Source: an uncultured Bacteroides sp.
Lineage (GTDB): Bacteria > Bacteroidota > Bacteroidia > Bacteroidales > Bacteroidaceae
NCBI RefSeq assembly: GCF_910585845.1
Contig: NZ_CAJUHF010000006.1
Span: 53,001-117,000, forward strand
Reading direction: 5' to 3'
DNA: 64,000 nucleotides
Notes under the pieces: model-generated
Told to the model about the DNA's origin: nothing
The model's database searches: none
What the model saw: the letters and a program-made list of their open reading frames with translations, nothing else
Shown here: positions 47,409 to 55,719 of the stretch, one piece after another
Position numbering within the stretch: the first letter of the stretch is position 1
Layout: each line of letters opens with the position of its first letter
Program-made: the position numbers and the translations under genes

Positions 47409-47429
47409 AAACGGATATCTGCCTGAAAG

Positions 47430-47580
47430 ATTCGTCCCGTGAGACCGACCGATTCGTCTCACGGGACGTTTTTTTTCGCCTTACGGGATGGATTTTCTCA
47501 CCTCACGGGACGGATTTTCTCACCTCACGGGACGGATTTTGTCATCCCACGGGACGGATTTTTTCACCCCGTAGGATATA
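47430..47580. repeat. 21-23 bp palindromic tandem array, family A, copy 3
   Basis: About seven units with cores CTCACGGGAC or CCCACGGGAC and spacers close to GGATTTTCT. Two neighbouring units at about 47486-47530 are nearly identical. It lies between convergent genes (FN3 copy 2 and PAP2). Confidence 0.8.
47434..47476 (+). terminator. Intrinsic terminator formed by array units
   Basis: GTCCCGTGAGAC (47434-47445) and GTCTCACGGGAC (47456-47467) are perfect 12-bp complements, followed by G and eight T. It ends the surface-protein operon. Confidence 0.8.
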
Positions 47581-47906
47581 AATTCCGAAGCCCCGCAACA
47601 AGAGCCTTCCCCGCCTCCGCCCCAAAAACGGTTCACGAAAACCGGTTAAATAAGCTTAATGATTTTATCAAAATTTCGCCGTTTTTCCGCCACTTTGGCG
47701 CCAGTACCTCGCCAGTACCTCCCCAGTACCTCGCCAGTAATAAAGACTGGTGTTAAAATGGAGCTATAGTTTTAACATACCGGCTCCGTGGCGCTGCGAA
47801 ACGTTAATTGTAGGTTTTTTACCTCCGTTATGCTTGCATTGTTGGTTTCGTATGTCCGTGCCAAGCACATGATCTGCCCTCCGGCAGCCCGTGGCCCGCA
47901 GCCCCT
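47581..47906. other. Remaining intergenic region with 11-bp tandem repeat
   Basis: Three full copies and a partial copy of GCCAGTACCTC (47700-47741), and an 8-bp inverted repeat TGTTAAAA/TTTTAACA (about 47752-47777) that may terminate the minus-strand PAP2 transcript. No gene seen. Confidence 0.6.
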
Positions 47907-48875
47907 TCACACCTTGAACATCGGCTTCGCAAACCACTTCTTGAACATCCACGTCACCACCACATACAGCCCGAAAGCCGAAACAAACCCGGCAATCGCG
48001 TCAATCAGATAATGCGCCTGAATGTAGACCGTAGCCCCGCACAGCAGCAAATAGAAAGGCAGCAGACAAGCAAACAAACGGCGGCTGCCACGCCACGCCA
48101 TAATCATCAATATCGTGGATATGCCCACATGCGAACTGGGAAAAGCCGCCGTAGGCCGCTCGCCCACCTGCTGCGAACCCTCCACCAAACTATAGAAGAA
48201 ACCATGTTCGTAGCCCGGCCCCGGCAACAGCTCCTGATGATGATGGAAATAATCGCCAATGCTGGGAAACACCCCCTGAGCCACATTCACATCGCCGATA
48301 GCCGGAAAATAGAACTGAGGCCCCGCCACCGGAACAAAAATATAAAACAGATAATAAATGAAGAAAGAAGTCACCAGCACGAACGATAACTTCTCGAAAA
48401 GCTCGAAACGATAGACAAAATACCACAACACCACGAGCAGTATCATCGGATAATAGAAGAAATACCCCATATTGAACGGCTCGCTCACCCAGATATACGG
48501 CAGATGAAGACTGAACCATACCGCCGGTTGCCCGCCAAACATCCACTGCTCCGCCGAAGCAAAGACATGGTCGAGATTCGGAAACAGACGGTTGAACTCG
48601 AACGTGTCCGGATACCAATAAGAAAGCAAGGACATCTGAATAGCCACACGCACAAACGCCGAAAACTTGCACGGCGCCAACCGATAAAGATACATCAGCA
48701 GGAAAGTCATCCCCGCTATCATCGCACGGTCTACCAGCATCCGCACCGGATGATCCATCTCCTGAAAAAGGAACAATATCAAGATAGAAGTCAACAGATC
48801 ATAAATGAGCGTCACCTTCTCTACCGCAAACAACCCCTTCCGGGTCTCTACTTTTTTAAATAAATCTAAAGCCAT
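47907..48875 (-). CDS. PAP2-superfamily membrane protein, Aur1-like
   Basis: 322-residue protein with about six to seven TM segments. The PAP2 catalytic elements are AAFPSSHVGIS and QAHYLIDAIAGF; the first (KxxxxxxRP) motif is not in canonical form. This layout is that of the Aur1/inositol-phosphorylceramide-synthase branch rather than of soluble PAP2 phosphatases. Its start overlaps the end of an extended-SDR gene by 10 nt, so the two are coupled. Bacteroides make sphingolipids with phosphoinositol or phosphoethanolamine heads, so a lipid head-group transferase or phosphatase is a reasonable but unproven role. Confidence 0.75.
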   Translation of the reverse strand: MALDLFKKVETRKGLFAVEKVTLIYDLLTSILILFLFQEMDHPVRMLVDRAMIAGMTFLLMYLYRLAPCKFSAFVRVAIQMSLLSYWYPDTFEFNRLFPNLDHVFASAEQWMFGGQPAVWFSLHLPYIWVSEPFNMGYFFYYPMILLVVLWYFVYRFELFEKLSFVLVTSFFIYYLFYIFVPVAGPQFYFPAIGDVNVAQGVFPSIGDYFHHHQELLPGPGYEHGFFYSLVEGSQQVGERPTAAFPSSHVGISTILMIMAWRGSRRLFACLLPFYLLLCGATVYIQAHYLIDAIAGFVSAFGLYVVVTWMFKKWFAKPMFKV

Positions 48876-49876
48876 CCCTCGTTCTTATACCAAGCAATCG
48901 TCTCCTTCACACCCCTCTCCAGATCATAGCGGGGAATGAATCCCAACTCGCGGACCGCAGGGTCGATGTCACATTGCCAATTGCGTTGTCTCATTATATT
49001 ATACTTGTCCGAATTGAGCGTACAGCTCCTCTTCCTGCGCACCGCCCAAAATTCAGCGAGCAAAGATACGATTTTCAATACAATTAACGGGCATACCAGC
49101 CGAATAACAAACGGATTGCCCAGCTCTTTTCTGATCAGGTCGGAGAAAGCGCGGCTCCTGTACACCTGCCCGTCGGCCAGGAAATAAGCCCTCCGGCACA
49201 CCCGTTTCTCGATGCCGAGGAAGACCGCCTGCACAATGTCCTTCACGTAGACAAACGTCAGGTCCTGCCTGCGGAATCCCACGGCAAAGTCCACATGCTG
49301 CTTGATGGACTTCGCCATCAGGAAATAGTCCCTCTCGCGCGGCCCGTAGACCCCCGTAGGGCGGTAGATGACGTAAGGAAATCCGGACAACCCCTGCAAG
49401 TAACGCTCCGCCTTGAGCTTGCTCTGCCCGTAAGCCGTGTTCGGCAGGGGAACGTCTTCGTCCGTGATGGGTCGGTACGTCTTCTCCTGCACCGGGCCAA
49501 AGACACTCAGCGTGCTGATGAAGATGAACTGCCGCGGCACCATGTCCAGCGCGCACAGCATGTCGGCAAACAGCTTCGTCTGCCGGTAGTTGACCCGGTC
49601 GAAATCCCGCTTGTCCGTGCATTTGGTGACACCGGCGCAATGCACCACATAGTCGAATCTTCCGTGCGCCTCCTTATGCTCCCTCAGCTGCGCCTGCAAC
49701 CGTTCGGCATGCGCAAAATCCAGCTCAAGGAATCGTATCGCCGGATCGCGCAAATACTCGCGGCTGCTGCTCACGCGTACGCCCGCCCATACGTTAAACT
49801 CCCGCTTCAAAGCCTCTTCCACAAGGAAACTCCCAATAAATCCACTGGCTCCTGTGATTAATATACTTTCCATCAT
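48866..49876 (-). CDS. NAD-dependent epimerase/dehydratase (extended SDR)
   Basis: 336-residue extended short-chain dehydrogenase. The cofactor motif is ITGASGFIG (7-15); the catalytic motifs are FISTLSVFG and YGQSK, followed by YRPTGVYGPR. Substrates of extended SDRs include nucleotide sugars, 3-beta-hydroxysteroids and, in some bacteria, ceramide intermediates. The start is ATGATGG, overlapping the stop of a small upstream ORF in an ATGA arrangement; the 3' end overlaps the PAP2 gene by 10 nt. The three are one transcription unit. Confidence 0.85.
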   Translation of the reverse strand: MMESILITGASGFIGSFLVEEALKREFNVWAGVRVSSSREYLRDPAIRFLELDFAHAERLQAQLREHKEAHGRFDYVVHCAGVTKCTDKRDFDRVNYRQTKLFADMLCALDMVPRQFIFISTLSVFGPVQEKTYRPITDEDVPLPNTAYGQSKLKAERYLQGLSGFPYVIYRPTGVYGPRERDYFLMAKSIKQHVDFAVGFRRQDLTFVYVKDIVQAVFLGIEKRVCRRAYFLADGQVYRSRAFSDLIRKELGNPFVIRLVCPLIVLKIVSLLAEFWAVRRKRSCTLNSDKYNIMRQRNWQCDIDPAVRELGFIPRYDLERGVKETIAWYKNEGWL

Positions 49877-50091
49877 TTCTTAGGTTCTACATGAATATTG
49901 ATCAGCGTTCCTTCGCCAAGCATCTCTTTCAGCCTATTTTTGCCGATGCACCGCATGCGGAGATGAAGAAACCGCATTCGCTCCTGATTGTTAAGGAAAA
50001 ACGCCGCAAATATAATGAATAAAAGCAATAAGTAACCACGCAGATACTGCTTTTTCATTGAGAAGCAACCATGCAGATACTGCTTTCTCAT
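49873..50091 (-). CDS. Small single-TM protein coupled to the SDR gene
   Basis: Up to 72 residues, more likely 61 from the ATG at 50058 (MKKQYLRG). It has one TM segment (YLLLLFIIFAAFFL) followed by a basic tail (RMRFLHLRMRCIGKNRLKEML) and ends KK. Its TGA overlaps the SDR start (ATGA), which supports real translation. The 5' end lies in a 33-bp tandem repeat that duplicates the start region, so the extra 11 residues MRKQYLHGCFS are a repeat of the true start. No family recognised. Confidence 0.45.
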   Translation of the reverse strand: MRKQYLHGCFSMKKQYLRGYLLLLFIIFAAFFLNNQERMRFLHLRMRCIGKNRLKEMLGEGTLINIHVEPKK

Positions 50092-50129
50092 TGATAAGCA
50101 ATCATGCAGATACTACTTTCTCATTTAAA
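50031..50129. repeat. Three 33-bp tandem repeats at the start of the small ORF
   Basis: Units at 50031-50063, 50064-50096 and 50097-50129, each with CAGATACTGCTTT or a one-base variant. Read on the minus strand each unit supplies an ATG-A-A/G-A-AAG start, so the ORF start is present three times; the first in transcription order hits a stop after three codons (ATGAGAAAGTAG). Confidence 0.85.
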
Positions 50130-50302
50130 GGAATTACACAGATGGTCACGACACAGCCCGGCTCCACCATACGTTCTTCTGTTCTTTTGTCTGAAAATGG
50201 AAAAATCAAGCGCGCTTTCAACCAATCTAACCGATTATTTGTTTACTTTGCAAAGTACATCCATAAAGAAAAGAAAAAACGATCATAAAGAAAAGAAAAA
50301 CT

Positions 50303-52444
50303 ATGTCCAAGAAGAAAGAAAAGAAAGCCGGCAAGCGCATGAAGAAAAAAGAGCTTGTAAACGTATTAATGGATTTTTTCCACTCGAAACCCAACGAAAT
50401 ACTCTCCCTGAAATACATATTCGAACAACTGCGTCTGACCACGCATCCACTGAAAATGCTTTGCAAGGACATCCTGAACGACATGCTGCTGGACGACTAC
50501 ATCACCGAAGTGGACAAAAGCAAATTCAAACTCAACAACCACGGCATAGAAATGACAGGAACCTTCCAGCGCAAAAGCAACGGAAAGAATTCCTTCATCC
50601 CCGAAGGAGGAGGCGACCCGATATTCATCGCCGAACGAAACTCCGCACACGCCATGAACAACGATAAAGTACGCATCGCCTTCTACGCCAAACGCCGCGG
50701 ACGCGAAGCAGAAGGCGAAGTCATCGAAATACTGGAACGCGCCAACGACACCTTTGTCGGCACACTGGAAGTGGCCAAGTCCTACGCCTTCCTGGTGACG
50801 GAAAACCGTACGCTAGCCAACGACATCTTCATCCCCAAAGAGAAGCTGAAAGGCGGAAAGACCGGCGACAAAGCCATCGTAAAGATCGTGGAATGGCCCG
50901 ACAAAGCCAAGAACCCCATCGGACAAGTGCTGGACATCCTGGGAAAGGCAGGCGACAACAACACCGAGATGCACGCCATCCTCGCCGAGTTCGGACTGCC
51001 TTACGTCTACCCCTCGTCCGTAGAGAAAGCCGCCGACAGAATCCCTGCCGAGATTTCCAATGAGGAGATTGCCAGACGGGAGGACTTCCGGAACGTGACC
51101 ACCTTCACCATCGACCCCAAAGATGCCAAGGACTTCGACGACGCCCTCTCCATCCGCCCGCTGAAAAACGGCTTGTGGGAGGTAGGTGTGCACATCGCCG
51201 ACGTCACCCACTACGTCACCGAAGGAAGCATCATCGACAAGGAAGCCGAGAAGCGCGCCACGTCCGTCTATCTGGTGGACCGCACCATCCCGATGCTGCC
51301 CGAACGACTCTGCAACTTCATCTGCTCCCTGCGCCCCAACGAAGAGAAGCTGGCCTACTCCGCCATCTTCGACATCAACGAGAAAGGCGACGTGAAGGAT
51401 TCGCGTATCGTGCACACGGTCATCAAGTCCGACCGCCGGTTCACCTACGAAGAGGCACAGCAGATCATCGAGACCAAGGAGGGCGACTTCAAAGAGGAGG
51501 TTCTCATGCTGGACACCATCGCCAAGGCACTGAGGCAGAAACGCTTCGCGGCAGGAGCCATCAACTTCGACCGCTATGAAGTGAAGTTTGAGATAGACGA
51601 GAAGGGAAAACCCGTCAGCGTCTACTTCAAGGAGTCCAAAGATGCCAACAAGCTGGTAGAGGAGTTCATGCTACTTGCCAATCGCACCGTAGCCGAGCGG
51701 ATAGGCCGTGTGCCGAAAAGCAAGAAACCCAAAGTATTCCCCTATCGTATCCACGACCTGCCCGACCCGGAGAAGCTGGACAACCTGGCGCAATTCATCG
51801 CCCGTTTCGGCTACAAACTGCGCACCAGCGGCAGCAAGACGGACGTCTCCAAGTCCATCAACCACTTGCTGGATGACATTCAGGGCAAGAAGGAGGAGAA
51901 TCTCATTGAAACCGTGTCCATCCGTGCCATGCAGAAAGCGCGCTACTCCACGCACAACATCGGGCACTACGGGCTTGCATTCGACTATTATACCCATTTC
52001 ACCTCGCCCATCCGCCGTTTTCCGGACATGATGGTGCATCGCCTGCTGACCAAGTACCTGGATGGCGGACGCAGCGTTTCGGAGAAGAAGTACGAGGCTT
52101 TATGCGACCACTCCAGCAACATGGAGCAGATAGCTTCCAACGCCGAACGTGCCAGCATCAAGTACAAGCAGGTAGAGTTCATGACGGAACGCATGGGGCA
52201 GGTGTTCGACGGTGTCATCTCCGGTGTCACGGAGTGGGGTCTGTACGTCGAGCTGAACGAGAACAAGTGTGAGGGCATGATACCCATCCGCGACCTCGAC
52301 GACGATTACTACGAGTTCGACGAGAAGAACTACTGTCTGCGCGGACGTCGCAAGCACCGCACGTACAGTCTGGGAGATGCCATCACGGTCAAAGTGGCAC
52401 GTGCCAATCTGGAGAAGAAGCAGCTGGACTTCGCATTGATGTAG
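50303..52444 (+). CDS. rnr: Ribonuclease R
   Basis: 713-residue 3'-5' exoribonuclease of the RNB family. Order: N-terminal winged helix and basic region (1-80), two cold-shock-type domains (about 85-240), RNB catalytic domain (about 258-590) with TIDPKDAKDFDDALSI carrying the metal-binding aspartates, and a C-terminal S1 domain (about 625-712: GQVFDGVISGVTEWGLYVEL). Degrades structured RNA. Adjacent to, and divergent from, the small-ORF/SDR/PAP2 group. Length is normal for Bacteroidetes RNase R. Confidence 0.94.
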   Translation: MSKKKEKKAGKRMKKKELVNVLMDFFHSKPNEILSLKYIFEQLRLTTHPLKMLCKDILNDMLLDDYITEVDKSKFKLNNHGIEMTGTFQRKSNGKNSFIPEGGGDPIFIAERNSAHAMNNDKVRIAFYAKRRGREAEGEVIEILERANDTFVGTLEVAKSYAFLVTENRTLANDIFIPKEKLKGGKTGDKAIVKIVEWPDKAKNPIGQVLDILGKAGDNNTEMHAILAEFGLPYVYPSSVEKAADRIPAEISNEEIARREDFRNVTTFTIDPKDAKDFDDALSIRPLKNGLWEVGVHIADVTHYVTEGSIIDKEAEKRATSVYLVDRTIPMLPERLCNFICSLRPNEEKLAYSAIFDINEKGDVKDSRIVHTVIKSDRRFTYEEAQQIIETKEGDFKEEVLMLDTIAKALRQKRFAAGAINFDRYEVKFEIDEKGKPVSVYFKESKDANKLVEEFMLLANRTVAERIGRVPKSKKPKVFPYRIHDLPDPEKLDNLAQFIARFGYKLRTSGSKTDVSKSINHLLDDIQGKKEENLIETVSIRAMQKARYSTHNIGHYGLAFDYYTHFTSPIRRFPDMMVHRLLTKYLDGGRSVSEKKYEALCDHSSNMEQIASNAERASIKYKQVEFMTERMGQVFDGVISGVTEWGLYVELNENKCEGMIPIRDLDDDYYEFDEKNYCLRGRRKHRTYSLGDAITVKVARANLEKKQLDFALM

Positions 52445-52671
52445 AGAAATCTCATGCCTGTACTGGTTTAGAAGAAGTAAAGAAGTATATGCTTTACTCT
52501 CTCTACCCATGTTTTTATATCACTTTTCATCTTTCATGTCTTTCACCTTTTAGTTAAGAACATGACTTACACTACATTGTGGTGAAACATAAGGCACTGG
52601 AAGATGAAAAATGGTTTGCTCAGCCGGAAGTGGCTAAAGTTTACGGAGTGGCAAAGTTCACGTTTATGCCG

Positions 52672-52734
52672 CTAAACCTTAGCTCTGTTATACTAAACCT
52701 TAACTCTGTCATGCTAAACCTTAACTCTATCATG
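52672..52734. repeat. Three tandem 21-bp repeats
   Basis: Units 52672-52692, 52693-52713 and 52714-52734 share CTAAACCTTARCTCT; the second and third differ at one base. Not palindromic. Confidence 0.85.
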
Positions 52735-52834
52735 CTCATATCGAAAGTCTGAATGGCGATTGATGTCATTTTCAAACAGGCTCTTATAATTCATTGAATT
52801 ATGGCAATTTGGAATACTTATTAATCTAAAATCC

Positions 52835-52842
52835 TATCTTTG
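52835..52842 (+). promoter_or_regulatory. -7 box TATCTTTG before the TPR regulator
   Basis: TAnnTTTG match 31 nt before ATG 52874, with TTTG 23 nt upstream (52808-52811), slightly wide spacing. Confidence 0.5.
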
Positions 52843-52873
52843 CGCAATAATATACAATAGAATTACAAATACA

Positions 52874-54610
52874 ATGAAAAATAAGACCGCCTTAGCATTA
52901 CTTTTTTTGATAGTTTTCTTACTGACAGAATGCAGCGTCCGGCAGGAAAATGACCGACGATTAATGGAGGCTGATTTGTTGATGCAATCGCGACCGGATA
53001 GCGCATTGCGTATCTTGCAAGGTATTCCGATGGGGGAATTGGCTACACGGGATGACAGTGCTTATTATGCATTGCTGCTGACACAAGCAAGGGATAAGAA
53101 CTTTGTTATACAGAAGGATGATTCGTTGATTAGTTATGCTGTAGCATATTATAACAAGATTGGCGATTCGCGGATGCAGGCGAAGGCACATTACTATCGG
53201 GGATGTGTGTATAGGGATATGAATTTGTGTGGAAAAGCCATTATGGAATATTTGATAGCCATACCATTGGCAAAGGAAACAGGCGAGATGAGATTGTTAG
53301 GTATAGCTTATAACCATACCGGATATTTGTATTACCTGCAAGGCCTGACAGAAGAAGCCGCTTCTATTTACCGCCTGAATGAGAAAATCGCAATACAATT
53401 AAAAGATACAAGTCTTTGGATAGATGCATTGACATATCAAGGAAAAATCAACACGCAAAAAGGAATGTCATGCTATCCCGAAGCCGAAGAAAAACTTCTG
53501 AAAGCATTTGATATGGCAGGCCTTTTGAGACATAAACGAGCACAAGCCAATATAGCCGCTTCGCTTAGTTCGCTATATAGCTATATGGAACGAAAAGAAG
53601 AGGCTGTACGATATGCCAAACTAAACTTGCTTTTAAGAAAGGATACCGTCCGGTGTTACAAAACTTTCTTTCTTTTAGGTGATGCTTATTTCCAAAACGG
53701 GAAATATGATTCCGCTGTCATTTATCTTAATAAGAGTTTGGCGGGTGGAGGATATGGCACTAAAGCCAATACTTGTATGCGATTGGCTGAAATAGCCCGT
53801 ATGCAGGGAGAATCGGACAAGGCACTCACCTTAATGGATAAATATGCGCTCTATTCGGACAGTCTACATGCTACGCAACAGAGCGAAGAAATACTTAATG
53901 CGGAAAAAAATGTGGCAAAACAACAATATATGAATGCCATGCAGCATAATAAGGAAAAGCAACAAAAGTGGATAACAGCAAGCGCGATACTTTTTTGTCT
54001 TGTTATAATCGGTTGCATGATTCTATACAAACACTACAAGAGAACACGTTGTTTGGAACAAAAGCAGTCTTATTTGAGGCAAGAGCAACAAACGTTGCAA
54101 GAAAAATATCGGCAAGCTAAAAAGGAACTCTACAATATGGATGCCATAATTACCTCGTTGCGGCAAGAAATCAACCAACAACAAGCCGAAAAAGAAAAAG
54201 CGCGGCAACTTCAAGAGGAATTGGATATACTTCAGAAAAAACGGAATGCTTTGGTGAAAGAAACATTTGACCATTCTAAACTTTTTGCAAAAATAGAAAG
54301 AATAATCAATTCTTATAAAACTTACGATAAATCGGACGAGCAACTATCCGAAGAGGATTGGGAATGTCTCATAGTCGAAACCGACGTGCGTTGTAACAGT
54401 ATTATCACACGACTGAACAGCCAATATAAATTATCAAAGACAGAGATACACTTATGTTGTCTACTATTGACAGATTTTCCTATCGCTAACTTAGTATATA
54501 TAATACAATTGACACGGAATAGTATTTACCGAAAAGAAAAAGAAATCAAAAAGAAAATCGGTTGTCCACCTGAGACTGGCAGATTGAGGGATTTTCTTGA
54601 AAATTATTAG
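52874..54610 (+). CDS. TPR membrane protein with coiled coil and C-terminal HTH-like domain
   Basis: 578-residue regulator-like protein of a Bacteroidetes type. The N-terminus is exported, with a lipobox-like LLTEC. TPR units fill about 30-340, one TM helix lies at about 366-386, a coiled coil spans about 393-470, and a C-terminal helical domain (about 520-563: LSKTEIHLCCLLLTDFPIANLVYIIQLTRNSIYRKEKEIKKKIG) resembles a LuxR-like HTH. The layout suggests periplasmic sensing by the TPRs and cytoplasmic DNA binding. It is the first gene of the AT-rich island and on the same strand as the RHS genes, so I infer it controls them. Confidence 0.7.
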   Translation: MKNKTALALLFLIVFLLTECSVRQENDRRLMEADLLMQSRPDSALRILQGIPMGELATRDDSAYYALLLTQARDKNFVIQKDDSLISYAVAYYNKIGDSRMQAKAHYYRGCVYRDMNLCGKAIMEYLIAIPLAKETGEMRLLGIAYNHTGYLYYLQGLTEEAASIYRLNEKIAIQLKDTSLWIDALTYQGKINTQKGMSCYPEAEEKLLKAFDMAGLLRHKRAQANIAASLSSLYSYMERKEEAVRYAKLNLLLRKDTVRCYKTFFLLGDAYFQNGKYDSAVIYLNKSLAGGGYGTKANTCMRLAEIARMQGESDKALTLMDKYALYSDSLHATQQSEEILNAEKNVAKQQYMNAMQHNKEKQQKWITASAILFCLVIIGCMILYKHYKRTRCLEQKQSYLRQEQQTLQEKYRQAKKELYNMDAIITSLRQEINQQQAEKEKARQLQEELDILQKKRNALVKETFDHSKLFAKIERIINSYKTYDKSDEQLSEEDWECLIVETDVRCNSIITRLNSQYKLSKTEIHLCCLLLTDFPIANLVYIIQLTRNSIYRKEKEIKKKIGCPPETGRLRDFLENY

Positions 54611-54744
54611 AATATGACATCTGGAACAGCATTATTCTGCCTCCCAAAAGGTATTTCTCTCAAAAATGATACACTTTCGATACACTTGTTTAGGGTGGAG
54701 TTGTCTTAACTTTACAGCATTAATAATTCCAAAAAGCAAAGATT

Positions 54745-55137
54745 ATGAAGAGATTACTATTTATTCTGATTTCACTTCTCGCTTGGGGAGGTTCTGTTTA
54801 TGCCCAAAGTTCTAACATCGTTATGGAGATTGCCCTCTATAAAGATATAAAAAACGACAATAACGTAGATCCGGAGGATATGCCCGTGACACGTAGTCCT
54901 ATTTTCCTACCTGTGTATGCCTACCTATATAATAAGGTAGTGACAGTCGATTTTCAAGCTACATTCTCCGCCGTTACGGTCAACGTGGTCAGTGATGTTA
55001 CGGGAGAAACGGTCTATTCCGAATTACTCGTCAATCCGACAAATGTTTCCATTGATTTAAATGGAGCCGATTCAGGAGATTATAGATTGGAAATAATCTC
55101 TGATGAAATCGCATTGGAGGGATATTTCCCTTTATGA
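54745..55137 (+). CDS. DUF3244 domain protein
   Basis: 130-residue exported protein with a signal peptide (MKRLLFILISLLAWGGSVYAQ) and a single Ig-like beta domain of the DUF3244 type (PVYAYLYNKVVTVDFQATFSAVTV..SGDYRLEI). Function unknown. In Bacteroides such genes often sit beside TPR-type regulators, as here. It precedes the RHS-linked genes. Confidence 0.75.
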   Translation: MKRLLFILISLLAWGGSVYAQSSNIVMEIALYKDIKNDNNVDPEDMPVTRSPIFLPVYAYLYNKVVTVDFQATFSAVTVNVVSDVTGETVYSELLVNPTNVSIDLNGADSGDYRLEIISDEIALEGYFPL

Positions 55138-55162
55138 TACTTTAAGAAGAGATAGGCAGGTA

Positions 55163-55174
55163 TGTCTTAAGACA
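55163..55174. promoter_or_regulatory. 12-bp palindrome TGTCTTAAGACA
   Basis: Perfect palindrome in the 134-bp gap before the sorting-domain gene; a hairpin GGTGGGC/GCCCATC follows at about 55201-55219. Possible operator or terminator of the DUF3244 gene. Confidence 0.3.
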
Positions 55175-55271
55175 AATCTGTGGCAAATCGCGTGATTTTG
55201 TGGTGGGCTTTGCCCATCACCTTGCTTTCTTTTACCTAAAACTACAATTGAAATTCCTTAAATAGATACGT

Positions 55272-55694
55272 ATGAAAAAATATTTGTTACTCCCCATTTT
55301 GTTTTGTTGTATAGGTAATTTGTATGGACAAAATAAGATTCGTTACAGTTACGACAATGCAGGAAACCGTACCAAGAGAGAAATTGTGCTCACCAGAAAT
55401 GAAGCTATGGAAGATGCAGGTAGTGTAGAACCGTTTTCTGACATGATATCTGAGCACGAAATACAAATTTATCCCAATCCCACAGAAGGCGACTTGAATA
55501 TTAATATTTCAAATGTTAGCTATGACAATCAAATCTCCATTACTTTATATGATATGAATGGCAAATTAATAAGGAAGGAAAACACAGCTACGGAACGGGT
55601 AAATATCAACATTAGCGATGCTCCGAATGGGATCTACATTATGCAAATAATGATTGATGAAAAAGTTACCACTTGGAAGATTGTCAAGAAATAA
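55272..55694 (+). CDS. Small exported protein: YD motif plus T9SS-type C-terminal sorting domain
   Basis: 140-residue protein with a signal peptide (MKKYLLLPILFCCIGNLYG). Residues about 21-38 (NKIRYSYDNAGNRTKREI) are a single YD-repeat unit of the RHS kind. Residues about 62-140 form a complete type-A sorting domain of the Por-secretion class (IQIYPNPTEGDLNI, LYDMNGKLI, APNGIYIMQI, TWKIVKK). It is 25 bp before the RHS gene and on the same strand, so it is likely part of the same operon. Whether this genome has a type IX secretion system is not visible here. Confidence 0.75.
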   Translation: MKKYLLLPILFCCIGNLYGQNKIRYSYDNAGNRTKREIVLTRNEAMEDAGSVEPFSDMISEHEIQIYPNPTEGDLNINISNVSYDNQISITLYDMNGKLIRKENTATERVNINISDAPNGIYIMQIMIDEKVTTWKIVKK

Positions 55695-55719
55695 GTATCT
55701 AAACTAAATAACTACTATT

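Larger units (their letters stand above)
52445..52873. other. 429-bp intergenic region at the composition boundary
   Basis: Holds a three-copy 21-bp tandem repeat (52672-52734), a frame without stop from 52558 to about 52750 that reads KHKALEDEKWFAQPEVAKVY and then runs through the repeat without a good start codon (possible gene remnant), and a -7 box TATCTTTG at 52835-52842. Base composition turns AT-rich here and stays so to the end of the window. Confidence 0.5.
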
